Shown here piece after piece: positions 37,405-44,779 of a stretch of 64,000 nucleotides of DNA. The notes under the pieces are model-generated. The model was not told where the DNA came from, did no database searches, and was given only the letters and a program-made list of their open reading frames with translations. The translations under genes and the position numbers were made by a program. The DNA comes from Roseateles subflavus. GTDB lineage: Bacteria; Pseudomonadota; Gammaproteobacteria; Burkholderiales; Burkholderiaceae_C. The DNA is taken from positions 62,001 through 126,000 of the forward strand of contig NZ_JASVDS010000006.1 in the NCBI RefSeq assembly GCF_030285365.1, in the 5' to 3' direction. How positions within the stretch are numbered: the stretch's first letter is position 1; each line of letters begins with the position of its first letter.

Positions 37405-38523
37405 ATGCAGATCCAGACTCATACCCTTCTCTCACCCGCCCCGGGCACGCAGCGCGAGCTGGTGTCGCTGCACTACGGCACGCCGGGCGCCGGTCCCAAG
37501 ATCTACATCCAGGCCTCGCTGCATGCCGACGAGCTGCCCGGCATGCTGACGGCCTGGCATCTGCGCCGGCAGCTCGATGCGCTGGACGCCGCCGGCCAGA
37601 TCACCGGCGAGATCGTGCTGGTCCCCATGGCCAACCCGATCGGCCTGTCCCAGTGGCTGCTGCAGGGGCACCTGGGGCGCTTCGAGCTGCTCTCGGGCGA
37701 GAACTTCAACCGTCACTACCCCGACCAGATCGAGGCCGCCGCCCGCGCCGCCGAGCCCGAGCTGGGCGCGGACGCCGCCCGCAACGTGGCGGTGCTGCGC
37801 CGCGAGCTCAAGCGCGCCGTGCTGGCTCATCCCGTGGACACCGAGCTGCAGAGCCTGCGCCGCACGCTCATGGGTCTGTCCTGCGATGCCGACGTCGTGC
37901 TGGACCTGCACTGCGACGCCCAGGCCGTGCTGCACCTCTACTGCGAGACGCCCGCCTGGGACCAGTGCGAGCCGCTGTCCCGCTTCCTTGGCTCGCGGGT
38001 CACGCTGCTGGCCACCGACTCGGGCGACAACCCCTTCGACGAGGCCTGCTCGCAGGTGTGGTGGAAGTGGCAGCAGCGCTTCGGGGACCGCTTCCCCATC
38101 CCGCAGGCGACGCTCGCCGTGACGGTCGAGCTGCGCGGTCAGCAGGATGTGGAGCATCCGCTCGCCGAGCAGGACGCCGCCAACATCCTCGACTACCTGC
38201 GCTGGCGCGGTGCCCTGGCCGGCGAGGCCAAGCCCGTGCCCGCCGCCGTGGGCGGTGCGCGGCCGCTGGCGGGATCCATGCCCATCAAGGCGCCCGTGGC
38301 CGGTGTGCTGACCTTCCTGCGCCAGCCCGGCGAGGAGGTGCGCGAGGGGGACGTGCTGGCCCACGTGATCGACCCCGTCACGGCCCGCCTGACCGAGCTG
38401 CGCAGCCCGGTGGACGGCCTGCTGTTCGCGCGGGACAACCTGCGCTTCGTCACCGCCGGCGCGCGTGTCGCCAAGGTGGCCGGATTGAATGCATTGCGCA
38501 GCGGCAAGCTGCTGGGAGCCTGA
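37405..38523 (+). CDS. Succinylglutamate desuccinylase/aspartoacylase-family protein
   Basis: This is a 372-residue zinc-dependent amidohydrolase-like protein of the M14-related AstE/AspA family. Metal-site motifs are [20 protein letters not shown] (H and E) and [10 protein letters not shown] (second H), with the substrate motif [10 protein letters not shown]. The last ~80 residues look like a biotinyl/lipoyl-type beta-barrel ([20 protein letters not shown]). The ATG at 37405 has GGAG eight bases upstream. Another ATG at 37351 is possible. It lies inside a basic amino acid transporter operon, so it probably deacylates an imported or N-acylated amino acid. Confidence 0.85.
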   Translation: MQIQTHTLLSPAPGTQRELVSLHYGTPGAGPKIYIQASLHADELPGMLTAWHLRRQLDALDAAGQITGEIVLVPMANPIGLSQWLLQGHLGRFELLSGENFNRHYPDQIEAAARAAEPELGADAARNVAVLRRELKRAVLAHPVDTELQSLRRTLMGLSCDADVVLDLHCDAQAVLHLYCETPAWDQCEPLSRFLGSRVTLLATDSGDNPFDEACSQVWWKWQQRFGDRFPIPQATLAVTVELRGQQDVEHPLAEQDAANILDYLRWRGALAGEAKPVPAAVGGARPLAGSMPIKAPVAGVLTFLRQPGEEVREGDVLAHVIDPVTARLTELRSPVDGLLFARDNLRFVTAGARVAKVAGLNALRSGKLLGA

Positions 38524-38527
38524 AGAG

Positions 38528-39295
38528 ATGAGTGCGAGCCTGAAAGTCGAGAACCTGCACAAGCGCTACGGCGACCGCGAGGTGCTCAAGGGCGTGTCGC
38601 TGACCGCCAACAAGGGCGACGTCATCACGCTGATCGGCTCCAGCGGCTCGGGCAAGAGCACCTTCCTGCGCTGCCTGAACCTGCTGGAGCAGCCCTTCGA
38701 GGGCCAGCTGTGGCTGCATGACGAGGAGCTGAAGCTCGTGCGCGACCGCGACGGCAGCCTCAAGGCGGCCGACGCGAAGCAGTTGCAGCACTGGCGCTCG
38801 CGCCTCGCGATGGTGTTCCAGAACTTCAACCTCTGGGCACACCGCACCGTGATCGAGAACGTCATCGAGGCCCCGGTGCATGTGCTGGGCGTGCCCAAGG
38901 CCGAGGCCGTGGACAAGGCGGAAGCCCTGCTGGCGCGCGTGGGCGTGGCGCACCGCAAGGATGTCTACCCGGCTCAGCTGTCCGGCGGTGAGCAGCAGCG
39001 CGTGGCGATCGCCCGCGCCCTGGCGGTCGAACCCGAGGTGATGCTGTTCGACGAACCCACCTCCGCCCTCGACCCGGAGCTGGTGGGCGAAGTGCTCAAG
39101 GTGATGCGCGATCTGGCCGCCGAGGGCCGCACCATGATCGTGGTGACCCACGAGATGGGCTTCGCGCGCGAGGTGTCCAACTACACGCTGTTCCTGCACC
39201 AGGGCCGCGTGGAGGAGCAGGGCCACCCCAAGGAGATCCTGGTACGGCCGCAGTGTGATCGCTTGAAGGCGTTCCTCAGTGGGGGATTGAAGTGA
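38528..39295 (+). CDS. Basic amino acid ABC transporter ATPase (HisP-like)
   Basis: This 255-residue ATPase has Walker [11 protein letters not shown]-loop [11 protein letters not shown], signature [15 protein letters not shown], Walker [13 protein letters not shown] and switch VTHEMGFA. It energises the two permeases upstream. It starts four bases after the deacylase gene and ends the operon, just before the repeat array with terminator-like hairpins. Confidence 0.94.
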   Translation: MSASLKVENLHKRYGDREVLKGVSLTANKGDVITLIGSSGSGKSTFLRCLNLLEQPFEGQLWLHDEELKLVRDRDGSLKAADAKQLQHWRSRLAMVFQNFNLWAHRTVIENVIEAPVHVLGVPKAEAVDKAEALLARVGVAHRKDVYPAQLSGGEQQRVAIARALAVEPEVMLFDEPTSALDPELVGEVLKVMRDLAAEGRTMIVVTHEMGFAREVSNYTLFLHQGRVEEQGHPKEILVRPQCDRLKAFLSGGLK

Positions 39296-39378
39296 CCCCC
39301 CCCTACCGGCTGCGCCGGCCCCCCCAGGGGGGCGAGCTCGGGAGCCCGGCATCGCCGGATCTCCGAGCTCCGCTGGGG

Positions 39379-39413
39379 AACAAAACGGGACCTTCGTCGG
39401 GTCCCGTTTTGTT
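39379..39413. terminator. Repeat hairpin 1 (bidirectional terminator-like)
   Basis: A perfect 14 bp stem AACAAAACGGGACC / GGTCCCGTTTTGTT with a 7-base loop, flanked by A-rich and T-rich sides so it could terminate on either strand. It is the first such hairpin after the hisP-like gene. Confidence 0.75.
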
Positions 39414-39539
39414 TTAAGCGTGAGGGGACACGCCGCCCGAGGGGCGAGCTTGAGTGACGCGCTCTTGCCAGCGGCGCCGGCCTGCCCAGGGGGCGAGCCC
39501 GTGAGCCCGGCATCGCCGGATCTCCGAGCTCCGCTGGGG

Positions 39540-39574
39540 AACAAAACGGGACCTTCGTCGGGTCCCGTTTTGTT
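39540..39574. terminator. Repeat hairpin 2 (bidirectional terminator-like)
   Basis: The 14 bp stem and loop are identical to hairpin 1, 161 bases further on. Confidence 0.7.
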
Positions 39575-39698
39575 GTGAGCGTGAGGAGGCACGCCAACCG
39601 GGGGCGAGCTTGAGTGACGCGCTGTTGCTTGCTGCGCCGCATGGCCGCGGAGGCGAGATCGGGGACCGGCACCGGCGGATCGTCGAGCACCGCTGGGG

Positions 39699-39733
39699 AA
39701 CAAAACGGGACCTTCGCCGGGTCCCGTTCTGCA
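39699..39733. terminator. Repeat hairpin 3, partly decayed
   Basis: The left arm is identical to the first two copies, but the loop reads TTCGCCG and the right arm continues GGTCCCGTTCTGCAA. Only the inner GC part and two A-T pairs remain, and the T tract is lost. It lies just beyond the 3' end of the small minus-strand gene and could act in its termination. Confidence 0.55.
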
Positions 39734-39795
39734 AGGAACGTGGGGGAGACGCCACCCAGCGTGAGCCTGAGCGGCGCGCTGCCGGGCATGTCCGG

Positions 39796-40047
39796 CTAGG
39801 CGGGGGGCTCGCCACCGGGCTTGCGGTAGGCACCGTCGACACCCGGCGCCTGTTGCAGGCGGGCCAGGGCGGCATCGAGGTCGCCGGGGCGGGTCTGGTG
39901 CAGGGTGTACCAGCCCTGGAGTGTCGGATCCGTGCTGCCCGGGTGCTGGGGCGCGGCCCGCAGGCCCAGGTGATCGAGGAGCGGCGCCAGCGAGGCCAGG
40001 GAGCCGCCGGGCATCAGCAGCAGCACGGCTTGTTCGGGTGTGTCCAT
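39796..40047 (-). CDS. Small stand-alone protein resembling the neighbouring protease propeptide
   Basis: This is an 83-residue protein starting MDTPEQAVLLLMPGGSLASL and ending DAALARLQQAPGVDGAYRKP, then GGEPPA. Its C-terminal half parallels residues ~79-119 of the adjacent S8 protease (PGSYYVLSGDV..., IEGAYLKPGGEPPV): aromatic Y-x-L strand, helix, then G-A-Y-x-K-P-G-G-E-P-P in the same spacing. Subtilisin propeptides act as chaperones and inhibitors, so this could be a trans-acting inhibitor. That is inference. The ATG at 40047 has AGGA seven bases upstream. It is divergent from the protease gene with 219 bases between. Confidence 0.7.
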   Translation of the reverse strand: MDTPEQAVLLLMPGGSLASLAPLLDHLGLRAAPQHPGSTDPTLQGWYTLHQTRPGDLDAALARLQQAPGVDGAYRKPGGEPPA

Positions 40048-40168
40048 GGGAAGTTCCTGAAGGTGTCCATGCGCAGCGTCGGCGCCTTCTCCCCCCAACG
40101 GGCCCCCTAGTCTTGGGCCCCAACCCCTCGAATGGCGGGCCTGCGATCTAGGGAGATGAGCGAACCGT

Positions 40169-40186
40169 GTCCTCAGGCTTGAGGAC
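40169..40186. promoter_or_regulatory. Inverted repeat in the divergent region upstream of the S8 protease
   Basis: GTCCTCA-GGCT-TGAGGAC is a perfect 7 bp inverted repeat in the 219-base gap between the small propeptide-like gene and the protease. It may be a regulator-binding site shared by both genes or an RNA hairpin in the protease leader. Confidence 0.4.
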
Positions 40187-40266
40187 GCCGTCGCTTGAGC
40201 GGCAGCGCTTCACTTTCGACACTGAGCCTAAGCCGGCAACCGCCGGTCCACAAGGAGGCTTACTCA

Positions 40267-42156
40267 ATGAAGGACTTTTACTCCGCCCCCGAGATCATCG
40301 TGGTGGCCAAGACATCCGCCGCCCTGCGATCGCCCAAGGGCATGCCCTCGGTCAGCGCTGGCGCCGGCGCCAAGGTCAGCGGGCTCAACAGCCTGCTCAA
40401 GAGCGCCAAGCTGAGCCTGGAACCCCTGTTCGGGGACAACGAGGCTGCCGTGCGGGCCGTCATGAGCGAACCCATGATGAAACACGCCGGCGGCGAGACG
40501 CCGGACCCGGGCAGCTACTACGTGCTCAGCGGCGATGTGAAGAACCCCAAGAAGGTCATCGCCGACCTGCTCAACGAGGAAGCCATCGAGGGCGCCTACC
40601 TGAAGCCGGGCGGCGAGCCGCCGGTGTTCCGCGAGCAGGGGGAGGCAGACGGCATGCCCGCCCCCACGGACGGCGCCCCCGCCCCCACGCCGGACTTCAA
40701 CGCCCGGCAGATCTACCTGGACGCCGCCCCCGCCGGCATCGACGCCCGCTTCGCCTGGACGAAGCCGGGCGGCCGGGGCGACGGCGGCCGCATCATCGAC
40801 CTCGAGTGGGGCTGGAACTTCAGCCACGAGGACCTGCTGGCGAACTCCGGCGGTCTGCTGGACGGCACCAACTCGGCCAACAACCACCACGGCACCGCCG
40901 TGCTGGGCGAGATCGGTGGAGACCACAACTCGCTGGGCATCATGGGCATCTCACCCAATGCCAAGCTCTCGACCATCTCCTTCGTGACCAACCCGTCCGC
41001 CGCCGCCATCCGCAAGGCTGCGGACCGCCTGGGCCCGGGGGACATCATCCTGCTGGAGATCCACCGCGCCGGGCCGCGCCACAATTTCCAGGCCCGCGAC
41101 GACCAGCTGGGCTACATCGGCATCGAGTGGTGGCCCGATGATTTCGCCGCCATCCTGTACGCCACTTCCAAGGGCATCCTCGTGGTCGAGGCTGCCGGCA
41201 ACGGGGCCGAGAACCTGGACGACGCGCTCTACAGCGTCCGCCCCAACGGCTTCCCGCAAAGCTGGCGCAATCCCTTCAATCGCAACAACCCGCAGTGCGG
41301 CGCCATCCTGGTGGGCGCCGGCGCACCGCCCCCGGGAACGCACGGCCGCAACCACGGCGCGGACCGCTCACGCCTGGGCTTCTCCAACTACGGCTCGGCC
41401 GTCGACTGCCAGGGCTGGGGCCGCGAGGTCACCTCGACCGGCTACGGTGACCTGCAGAACACCAGCACCAACACGCAGTACACCGACACCTTCTCGGGCA
41501 CGTCCAGCGCCTCGCCCATCGTCGTCGGCGCCCTGGGCTGCGTGCAGGGCTGGCTGCGCGCCGCCGGCAAGCCGCTGCTGACTCCCGCCACCGCGCGCCA
41601 GATGCTGCGCGACACGGGCTCCCCGCAGCAGGACGAACCCGGCCGCCCGGTGAGCCAGCGCATCGGCAAGCGCCCCAACCTGCGCCAGATCCACGGCAAG
41701 CTCTTCCCCAAGCCCATCCTCAAGGAGACGCTGAAGGAGATCAAGGACAAGGACCTGAAGGAAAAGGACCTCAAGGACCACATCAAGGACATCAAGGAGA
41801 AGGACACCAAGGAGATCAAGGACAAGGATCTCAAGGACATCAAGGAGCACAAGGAAAAGGACACCAAGGAGATCAAGGAACTCAAGGAGCACAAGGAGTT
41901 CAAGGAGATCGAGAAGCCCATCAAGGAGAAGGACAAGGAAAAGGACGTCTTCGAGGGCGGCATCGGCGGCGGCGGGGTCATCCGACCGCCGGCAGAGGGC
42001 GGTGCCAGCGAGGCGCGCCTGGCGGCGCTCGAGGCCACCGTGCAGAGCCTGGCGCAGATGCTGCAGCTGCAGGGTCTCGGGGCGCAGGAGCACTTCATCC
42101 CCCCGGAGCTGCGGCCGATGGTCGGCGGGGGTGGTGACGACGGCCAGGGCAGCTGA
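40267..42156 (+). CDS. S8 (subtilisin-like) serine protease with Lys/Glu/Asp repeat tail
   Basis: This is a 629-residue protein. Residues 1-~125 form a propeptide-like domain and ~145-475 the peptidase S8 domain. The catalytic residues are Asp178 (RIIDLEWGWNFSHEDL, with D-L-E instead of D-T-G), His208 (NNHHGTAVLGEI), oxyanion Asn312 (VVEAAGNGAE) and Ser413 (FSGTSSASPIVVGAL). Residues ~485-560 are almost only Lys, Glu, Asp, Ile and Leu in KEKDLKD/KEIK-type repeats, about a third lysine. A Gly-rich stretch and a short coiled coil (SEARLAALEATVQSLAQML) end the protein. There is no signal peptide, so it may be cytoplasmic. The ATG at 40267 has AAGGAGG upstream. It heads a tight operon with two ATP-grasp-like genes. 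Confidence 0.93.
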   Translation: MKDFYSAPEIIVVAKTSAALRSPKGMPSVSAGAGAKVSGLNSLLKSAKLSLEPLFGDNEAAVRAVMSEPMMKHAGGETPDPGSYYVLSGDVKNPKKVIADLLNEEAIEGAYLKPGGEPPVFREQGEADGMPAPTDGAPAPTPDFNARQIYLDAAPAGIDARFAWTKPGGRGDGGRIIDLEWGWNFSHEDLLANSGGLLDGTNSANNHHGTAVLGEIGGDHNSLGIMGISPNAKLSTISFVTNPSAAAIRKAADRLGPGDIILLEIHRAGPRHNFQARDDQLGYIGIEWWPDDFAAILYATSKGILVVEAAGNGAENLDDALYSVRPNGFPQSWRNPFNRNNPQCGAILVGAGAPPPGTHGRNHGADRSRLGFSNYGSAVDCQGWGREVTSTGYGDLQNTSTNTQYTDTFSGTSSASPIVVGALGCVQGWLRAAGKPLLTPATARQMLRDTGSPQQDEPGRPVSQRIGKRPNLRQIHGKLFPKPILKETLKEIKDKDLKEKDLKDHIKDIKEKDTKEIKDKDLKDIKEHKEKDTKEIKELKEHKEFKEIEKPIKEKDKEKDVFEGGIGGGGVIRPPAEGGASEARLAALEATVQSLAQMLQLQGLGAQEHFIPPELRPMVGGGGDDGQGS

Positions 42157-42157
42157 C

Positions 42158-43030
42158 GTGAGGGCCGCTGACGCGAACGCCGGGGTGCCCCCCGGCGGGG
42201 ACGAGCGGCCCGTGTGGCTCCTGCTGCACGAGCTGGACGACGCCAGTGCCGAGCCGCTGCGACGCGCCCTGGCACCGGCCGCCGAGGCGGCGGGTGGCAC
42301 GCTGCTCGCCGTGCCCGCACCCGCACTGCTGCAGGCGCGAGGCTGGTCGCTTCGCATGGACAGTCAGGGGGCCACGCAGAGCACCCTGCAGCTCGGGCCG
42401 CACCGCATCGCCAGCCACCGCCTGCGGGCGGTGCTGAACCGGCTGGGGCCGGTGCAGCTTGCGGGCGCAGAGGCCGATGCGGCCTACCTGCAGCAGGAAT
42501 GGCAGGCGGTGCTGGCCTTCTGGCTGGCCAGCCTGCCCTGCCCGGTGCTCAACGCCGCCCATCCGACCGGCCTGGGCGGGCCGCAGGCGTCGCCGAGCTG
42601 GTGGCGTCTGCAGGCGGCGCAGGCCGGGCTGGCCACGCGTGCAGAACCCGGCGCGGTCTTGGCCACGGGCCTGGTACGGACGCGCCTGCTCGTCCTCGGC
42701 GACCGTTGCCTGCCAGCGCCGGAGTCGGGGCCATCGGCCCGGCAAGACCCGACCCTGCAGCCCTGGCTGGACGCCCTGCCGGCCTTCGCCCGGCAGCTGG
42801 GTGTCGCGCTCCTGGAGGTGTGGCTGAGCCGTGAGCGCGGTGGCCCCTGGGTCTTCGACCATGCCGATCCGCGCCCGCTGCTGCGGGAGCTGGACGCCCC
42901 CGTCCACGAGGCCCTGCTCGACTGCCTGGCCCTGCGCCCGTCCCGACCCGCCCGGCCACTCTCACAGGCGCCGGTCGATGGCCCCGCCTTCCCTCTCCAT
43001 ACCGCCCCCGCCCGGGAGTGCCATCCATGA
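42158..43030 (+). CDS. Truncated ATP-grasp-like protein, probably catalytically inactive
   Basis: This is a 290-residue protein without a clear family by eye. Residues ~85-160 (AVLNRLGPVQL..., CPVLNAAHPTGLGGPQASPS, WWRLQAAQAGL) parallel the pre-ATP-grasp region of the next gene (VVNRISAMGSNASKPYQLRL). Residues ~209-240 (AFARQLGVALLEVW...WVFDHADPRP) parallel its C-terminal metal-site strand (VLGLPFVGLDLM...YCFEANPSPG). The intervening ATP-binding subdomain is about 60 residues shorter and lacks the lysines, and E-x-N is replaced by D-H-A-D. It starts with GTG at 42158, one base after the protease stop. The relation to the ATP-grasp fold is my inference. Confidence 0.72.
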   Translation: MRAADANAGVPPGGDERPVWLLLHELDDASAEPLRRALAPAAEAAGGTLLAVPAPALLQARGWSLRMDSQGATQSTLQLGPHRIASHRLRAVLNRLGPVQLAGAEADAAYLQQEWQAVLAFWLASLPCPVLNAAHPTGLGGPQASPSWWRLQAAQAGLATRAEPGAVLATGLVRTRLLVLGDRCLPAPESGPSARQDPTLQPWLDALPAFARQLGVALLEVWLSRERGGPWVFDHADPRPLLRELDAPVHEALLDCLALRPSRPARPLSQAPVDGPAFPLHTAPARECHP

Positions 43031-43947
43031 GCGACGAAACCGTACTGATCATCGGCAGCGATGCCCCCTGCGACATGCTTGTGCAGGCGCTGCGACACCA
43101 GGGCGCGCGCCCGCTGTGGCTGCAACCGGAGCGGGAGGCCGAGCACCTCCCGCACCATGCGCTGGCGCAGGGGCGACTCGTGGGGGGATTTGCCCACGAC
43201 GGTGCCGAGCGGGACTTCGACCAGATCCAGGGCCTCTACCTGCGCCCCTTCGGCCGCCCGGGCGCCCGGGTGAGCGTCGCGGCGCAGCATCGGCAGCAGC
43301 AGTGGTGCCAGGCCTGGTCGGACCTGGGCGAGCTGTTTCCGGGGATGGTGGTCAACCGCATCTCGGCCATGGGATCGAACGCCTCGAAGCCCTATCAGCT
43401 GCGCCTGCTGGCAGCACTCGGGTTCGCGGTGCCGCCCAGCCTTGTGAGCAATGACCCGGCGGAGGTGCTGGCCTTCGAGGCCGAGCACGGGCCGCTCATC
43501 TTCAAGTCGGCCAGCGGCGTGCGCTCCATCGTGCGCGAGCTGGACGTTGAGGCCCGCGGCCGCCTGGACCGCCTGCGCCACTGCCCGACGCTGTTCCAGC
43601 GGCGCCTGCGCGGCAGCAATGTCCGGGTGCATGTGGTGGGCCAGGAGGTCTATGCCACCGAGATCGACGCCGAGGTGGTGGACTACCGCTACGCCTCACG
43701 CCAGGGCGGCCACGCCGAGCTGCGGCCGACGACGCTCGAGCCGCGCACGCGCGAGCGCTGCCTGCGGGCCTCGCAGGTGCTGGGTCTGCCCTTCGTGGGC
43801 CTGGATCTGATGCTCGAGGAAGACGGCCAGACCTACTGCTTCGAGGCCAATCCTAGCCCCGGCTACAGCTTCTTCGAGGACGCCACGGGGCAGGACATCT
43901 CGGGCGCGCTGGCCCGCCTGCTGCGGGGTGCCGAGGCGCTGCACTGA
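43027..43947 (+). CDS. RimK/graspetide-ligase-like ATP-grasp enzyme
   Basis: This is a 306-residue protein with the ATP-grasp layout: pre-domain, Lys121 (SNASKPYQLRLLAALGF), ATP-binding Lys160 (PLIFKSASGVRS), Gln191/Arg200 strand (LFQRRLRGSNVRVHVVGQEV) and Mg ligands Asp260, Glu273, Asn275 (VGLDLMLEEDGQTYCFEANP). These resemble ligases that join carboxylates to amines or hydroxyls on peptides (RimK, MvdC/MvdD-type). The ATG at 43027 overlaps the previous stop as ATGA, with GGGAG eight bases upstream. The operon with a protease bearing Lys/Glu/Asp repeats suggests a peptide or protein substrate. The reaction is not established. Confidence 0.85.
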   Translation: MSDETVLIIGSDAPCDMLVQALRHQGARPLWLQPEREAEHLPHHALAQGRLVGGFAHDGAERDFDQIQGLYLRPFGRPGARVSVAAQHRQQQWCQAWSDLGELFPGMVVNRISAMGSNASKPYQLRLLAALGFAVPPSLVSNDPAEVLAFEAEHGPLIFKSASGVRSIVRELDVEARGRLDRLRHCPTLFQRRLRGSNVRVHVVGQEVYATEIDAEVVDYRYASRQGGHAELRPTTLEPRTRERCLRASQVLGLPFVGLDLMLEEDGQTYCFEANPSPGYSFFEDATGQDISGALARLLRGAEALH

Positions 43948-43962
43948 GCAAGGCAGGCCCCC

Positions 43963-43983
43963 ACCGGCGCGGGGTGCGCCGGT
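43963..43983. terminator. Hairpin between convergent operon ends
   Basis: A perfect 8 bp stem ACCGGCGC / GCGCCGGT with a GGGGT loop sits between the ATP-grasp stop (43947) and the DUF599 stop (43984). There is no T run, so its efficiency as a terminator is uncertain. Confidence 0.5.
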
Positions 43984-44703
43984 TCAGTGCCGGACGGCCT
44001 CGCGCAGGACGTCCAGCACCTCGGAGTGGAACTCGCGCTGGTAGAGGATGTAGATGACCCCCACCGTGGCGGCCACCATGGCCCAGGGCGAGAAGAACCA
44101 GGCGATGGCGGCAAACGCCAGGTAGTAGGCGCGCAGCCCGTCATTGAAGGTCTCCGCGGCCATGCCCACCACGCGTCCGGCGCGGTCGGCGAAGCTGTCG
44201 CGGTCCAGACCATCGCGCTCGTACTGTTCCGACTCCGGCGCCGAGGCCACCAGCAGCGCCCCGAAGGTGTACTGCCGCATGCTCCAGGTGAAGCGGAAGA
44301 AGGCGTAGATGAAGATGGCCGTCAGCAGCACCAGCTTGAGGTCGAACACGAGGTTGGTGGTGGTGGCGGCAAAGGGCAGCTCCTGGACCAGCTCACTGGC
44401 CTTGTCGCTGGCGCCCAGAGCGGCCAGCAGCCCGCCAAGGATCAGGATGGTGGTTGACGCGAAAAAGGACGGGCTCGACGCCAGGCTCTGCACCACCACA
44501 CCGTCGATCACCCGCACCTCGCGGTAGGTGACCTGCATCATCCAGCGGCGCCGGACCTGGTTGGTGATGGCCAGCAGCGAACCCTTCTGCTGCGCGCGGC
44601 GCTTGGCGAACTGGGCATAGCCCACCCAGGCCAGAAAGAAGCCGGCCAGCGCCAGCCAGTCGGCCAGGGGCAGCAGGCCCAGATGCGAGAACAGCTTTTG
44701 CAT
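43984..44703 (-). CDS. DUF599-family membrane protein
   Basis: This 239-residue inner-membrane protein has about four hydrophobic helices (WLALAGFFLAWVGYAQFA, FFASTTILILGGLLAALG, LKLVLLTAIFIYAFFRFTW, AFAAIAWFFSPWAMVAATVG). The conserved RRRWMMQV and RQYTFGALLVASAPE segments are typical of DUF599, a family of unknown function. The ATG at 44703 fits the first membrane helix. It is probably transcribed separately from pirin, 76 bases upstream. Confidence 0.82.
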   Translation of the reverse strand: MQKLFSHLGLLPLADWLALAGFFLAWVGYAQFAKRRAQQKGSLLAITNQVRRRWMMQVTYREVRVIDGVVVQSLASSPSFFASTTILILGGLLAALGASDKASELVQELPFAATTTNLVFDLKLVLLTAIFIYAFFRFTWSMRQYTFGALLVASAPESEQYERDGLDRDSFADRAGRVVGMAAETFNDGLRAYYLAFAAIAWFFSPWAMVAATVGVIYILYQREFHSEVLDVLREAVRH

Positions 44704-44779
44704 GGCAGCAGTGTAGCGAGCACGCCTGCCCGGCGAGGCTCGTGTCGAGCCGCGCCCCGACGGGGCGGCTCGATGGCGG

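Larger units (their letters stand above)
39330..39745. repeat. Three tandem copies of a ~160 bp hairpin-containing element
   Basis: The 500-base gap between the transporter operon and the small minus-strand gene contains no convincing gene. Instead a unit repeats at 161 and 159 base intervals. Units one and two are identical over 72 bases (39342-39413 and 39503-39574). The third is degenerate. Each unit carries an imperfect GAGCTC...GAGCTC stem (39334-39370 in unit one) and then an AACAAAACGGGACC hairpin. All units also share GAGCTTGAGTGACGCGCT-like spacer sequence. Peptides read from this region are artefacts of the repeats. Confidence 0.85.

Noticed and set aside
39330-39745. CRISPR-like array
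   Set aside because: The unit is about 160 bases with 72-base identity and related spacers. There are no short direct repeats with unique spacers and no cas genes.
39181-39875. Minus-strand reading frames across the repeat array giving repeated peptides such as TKRDPTKVPFCSPAEL
   Set aside because: The peptide repetition simply mirrors the DNA repeats. Several frames are open at once, the hairpin arms are included, and there is no ribosome-binding site.
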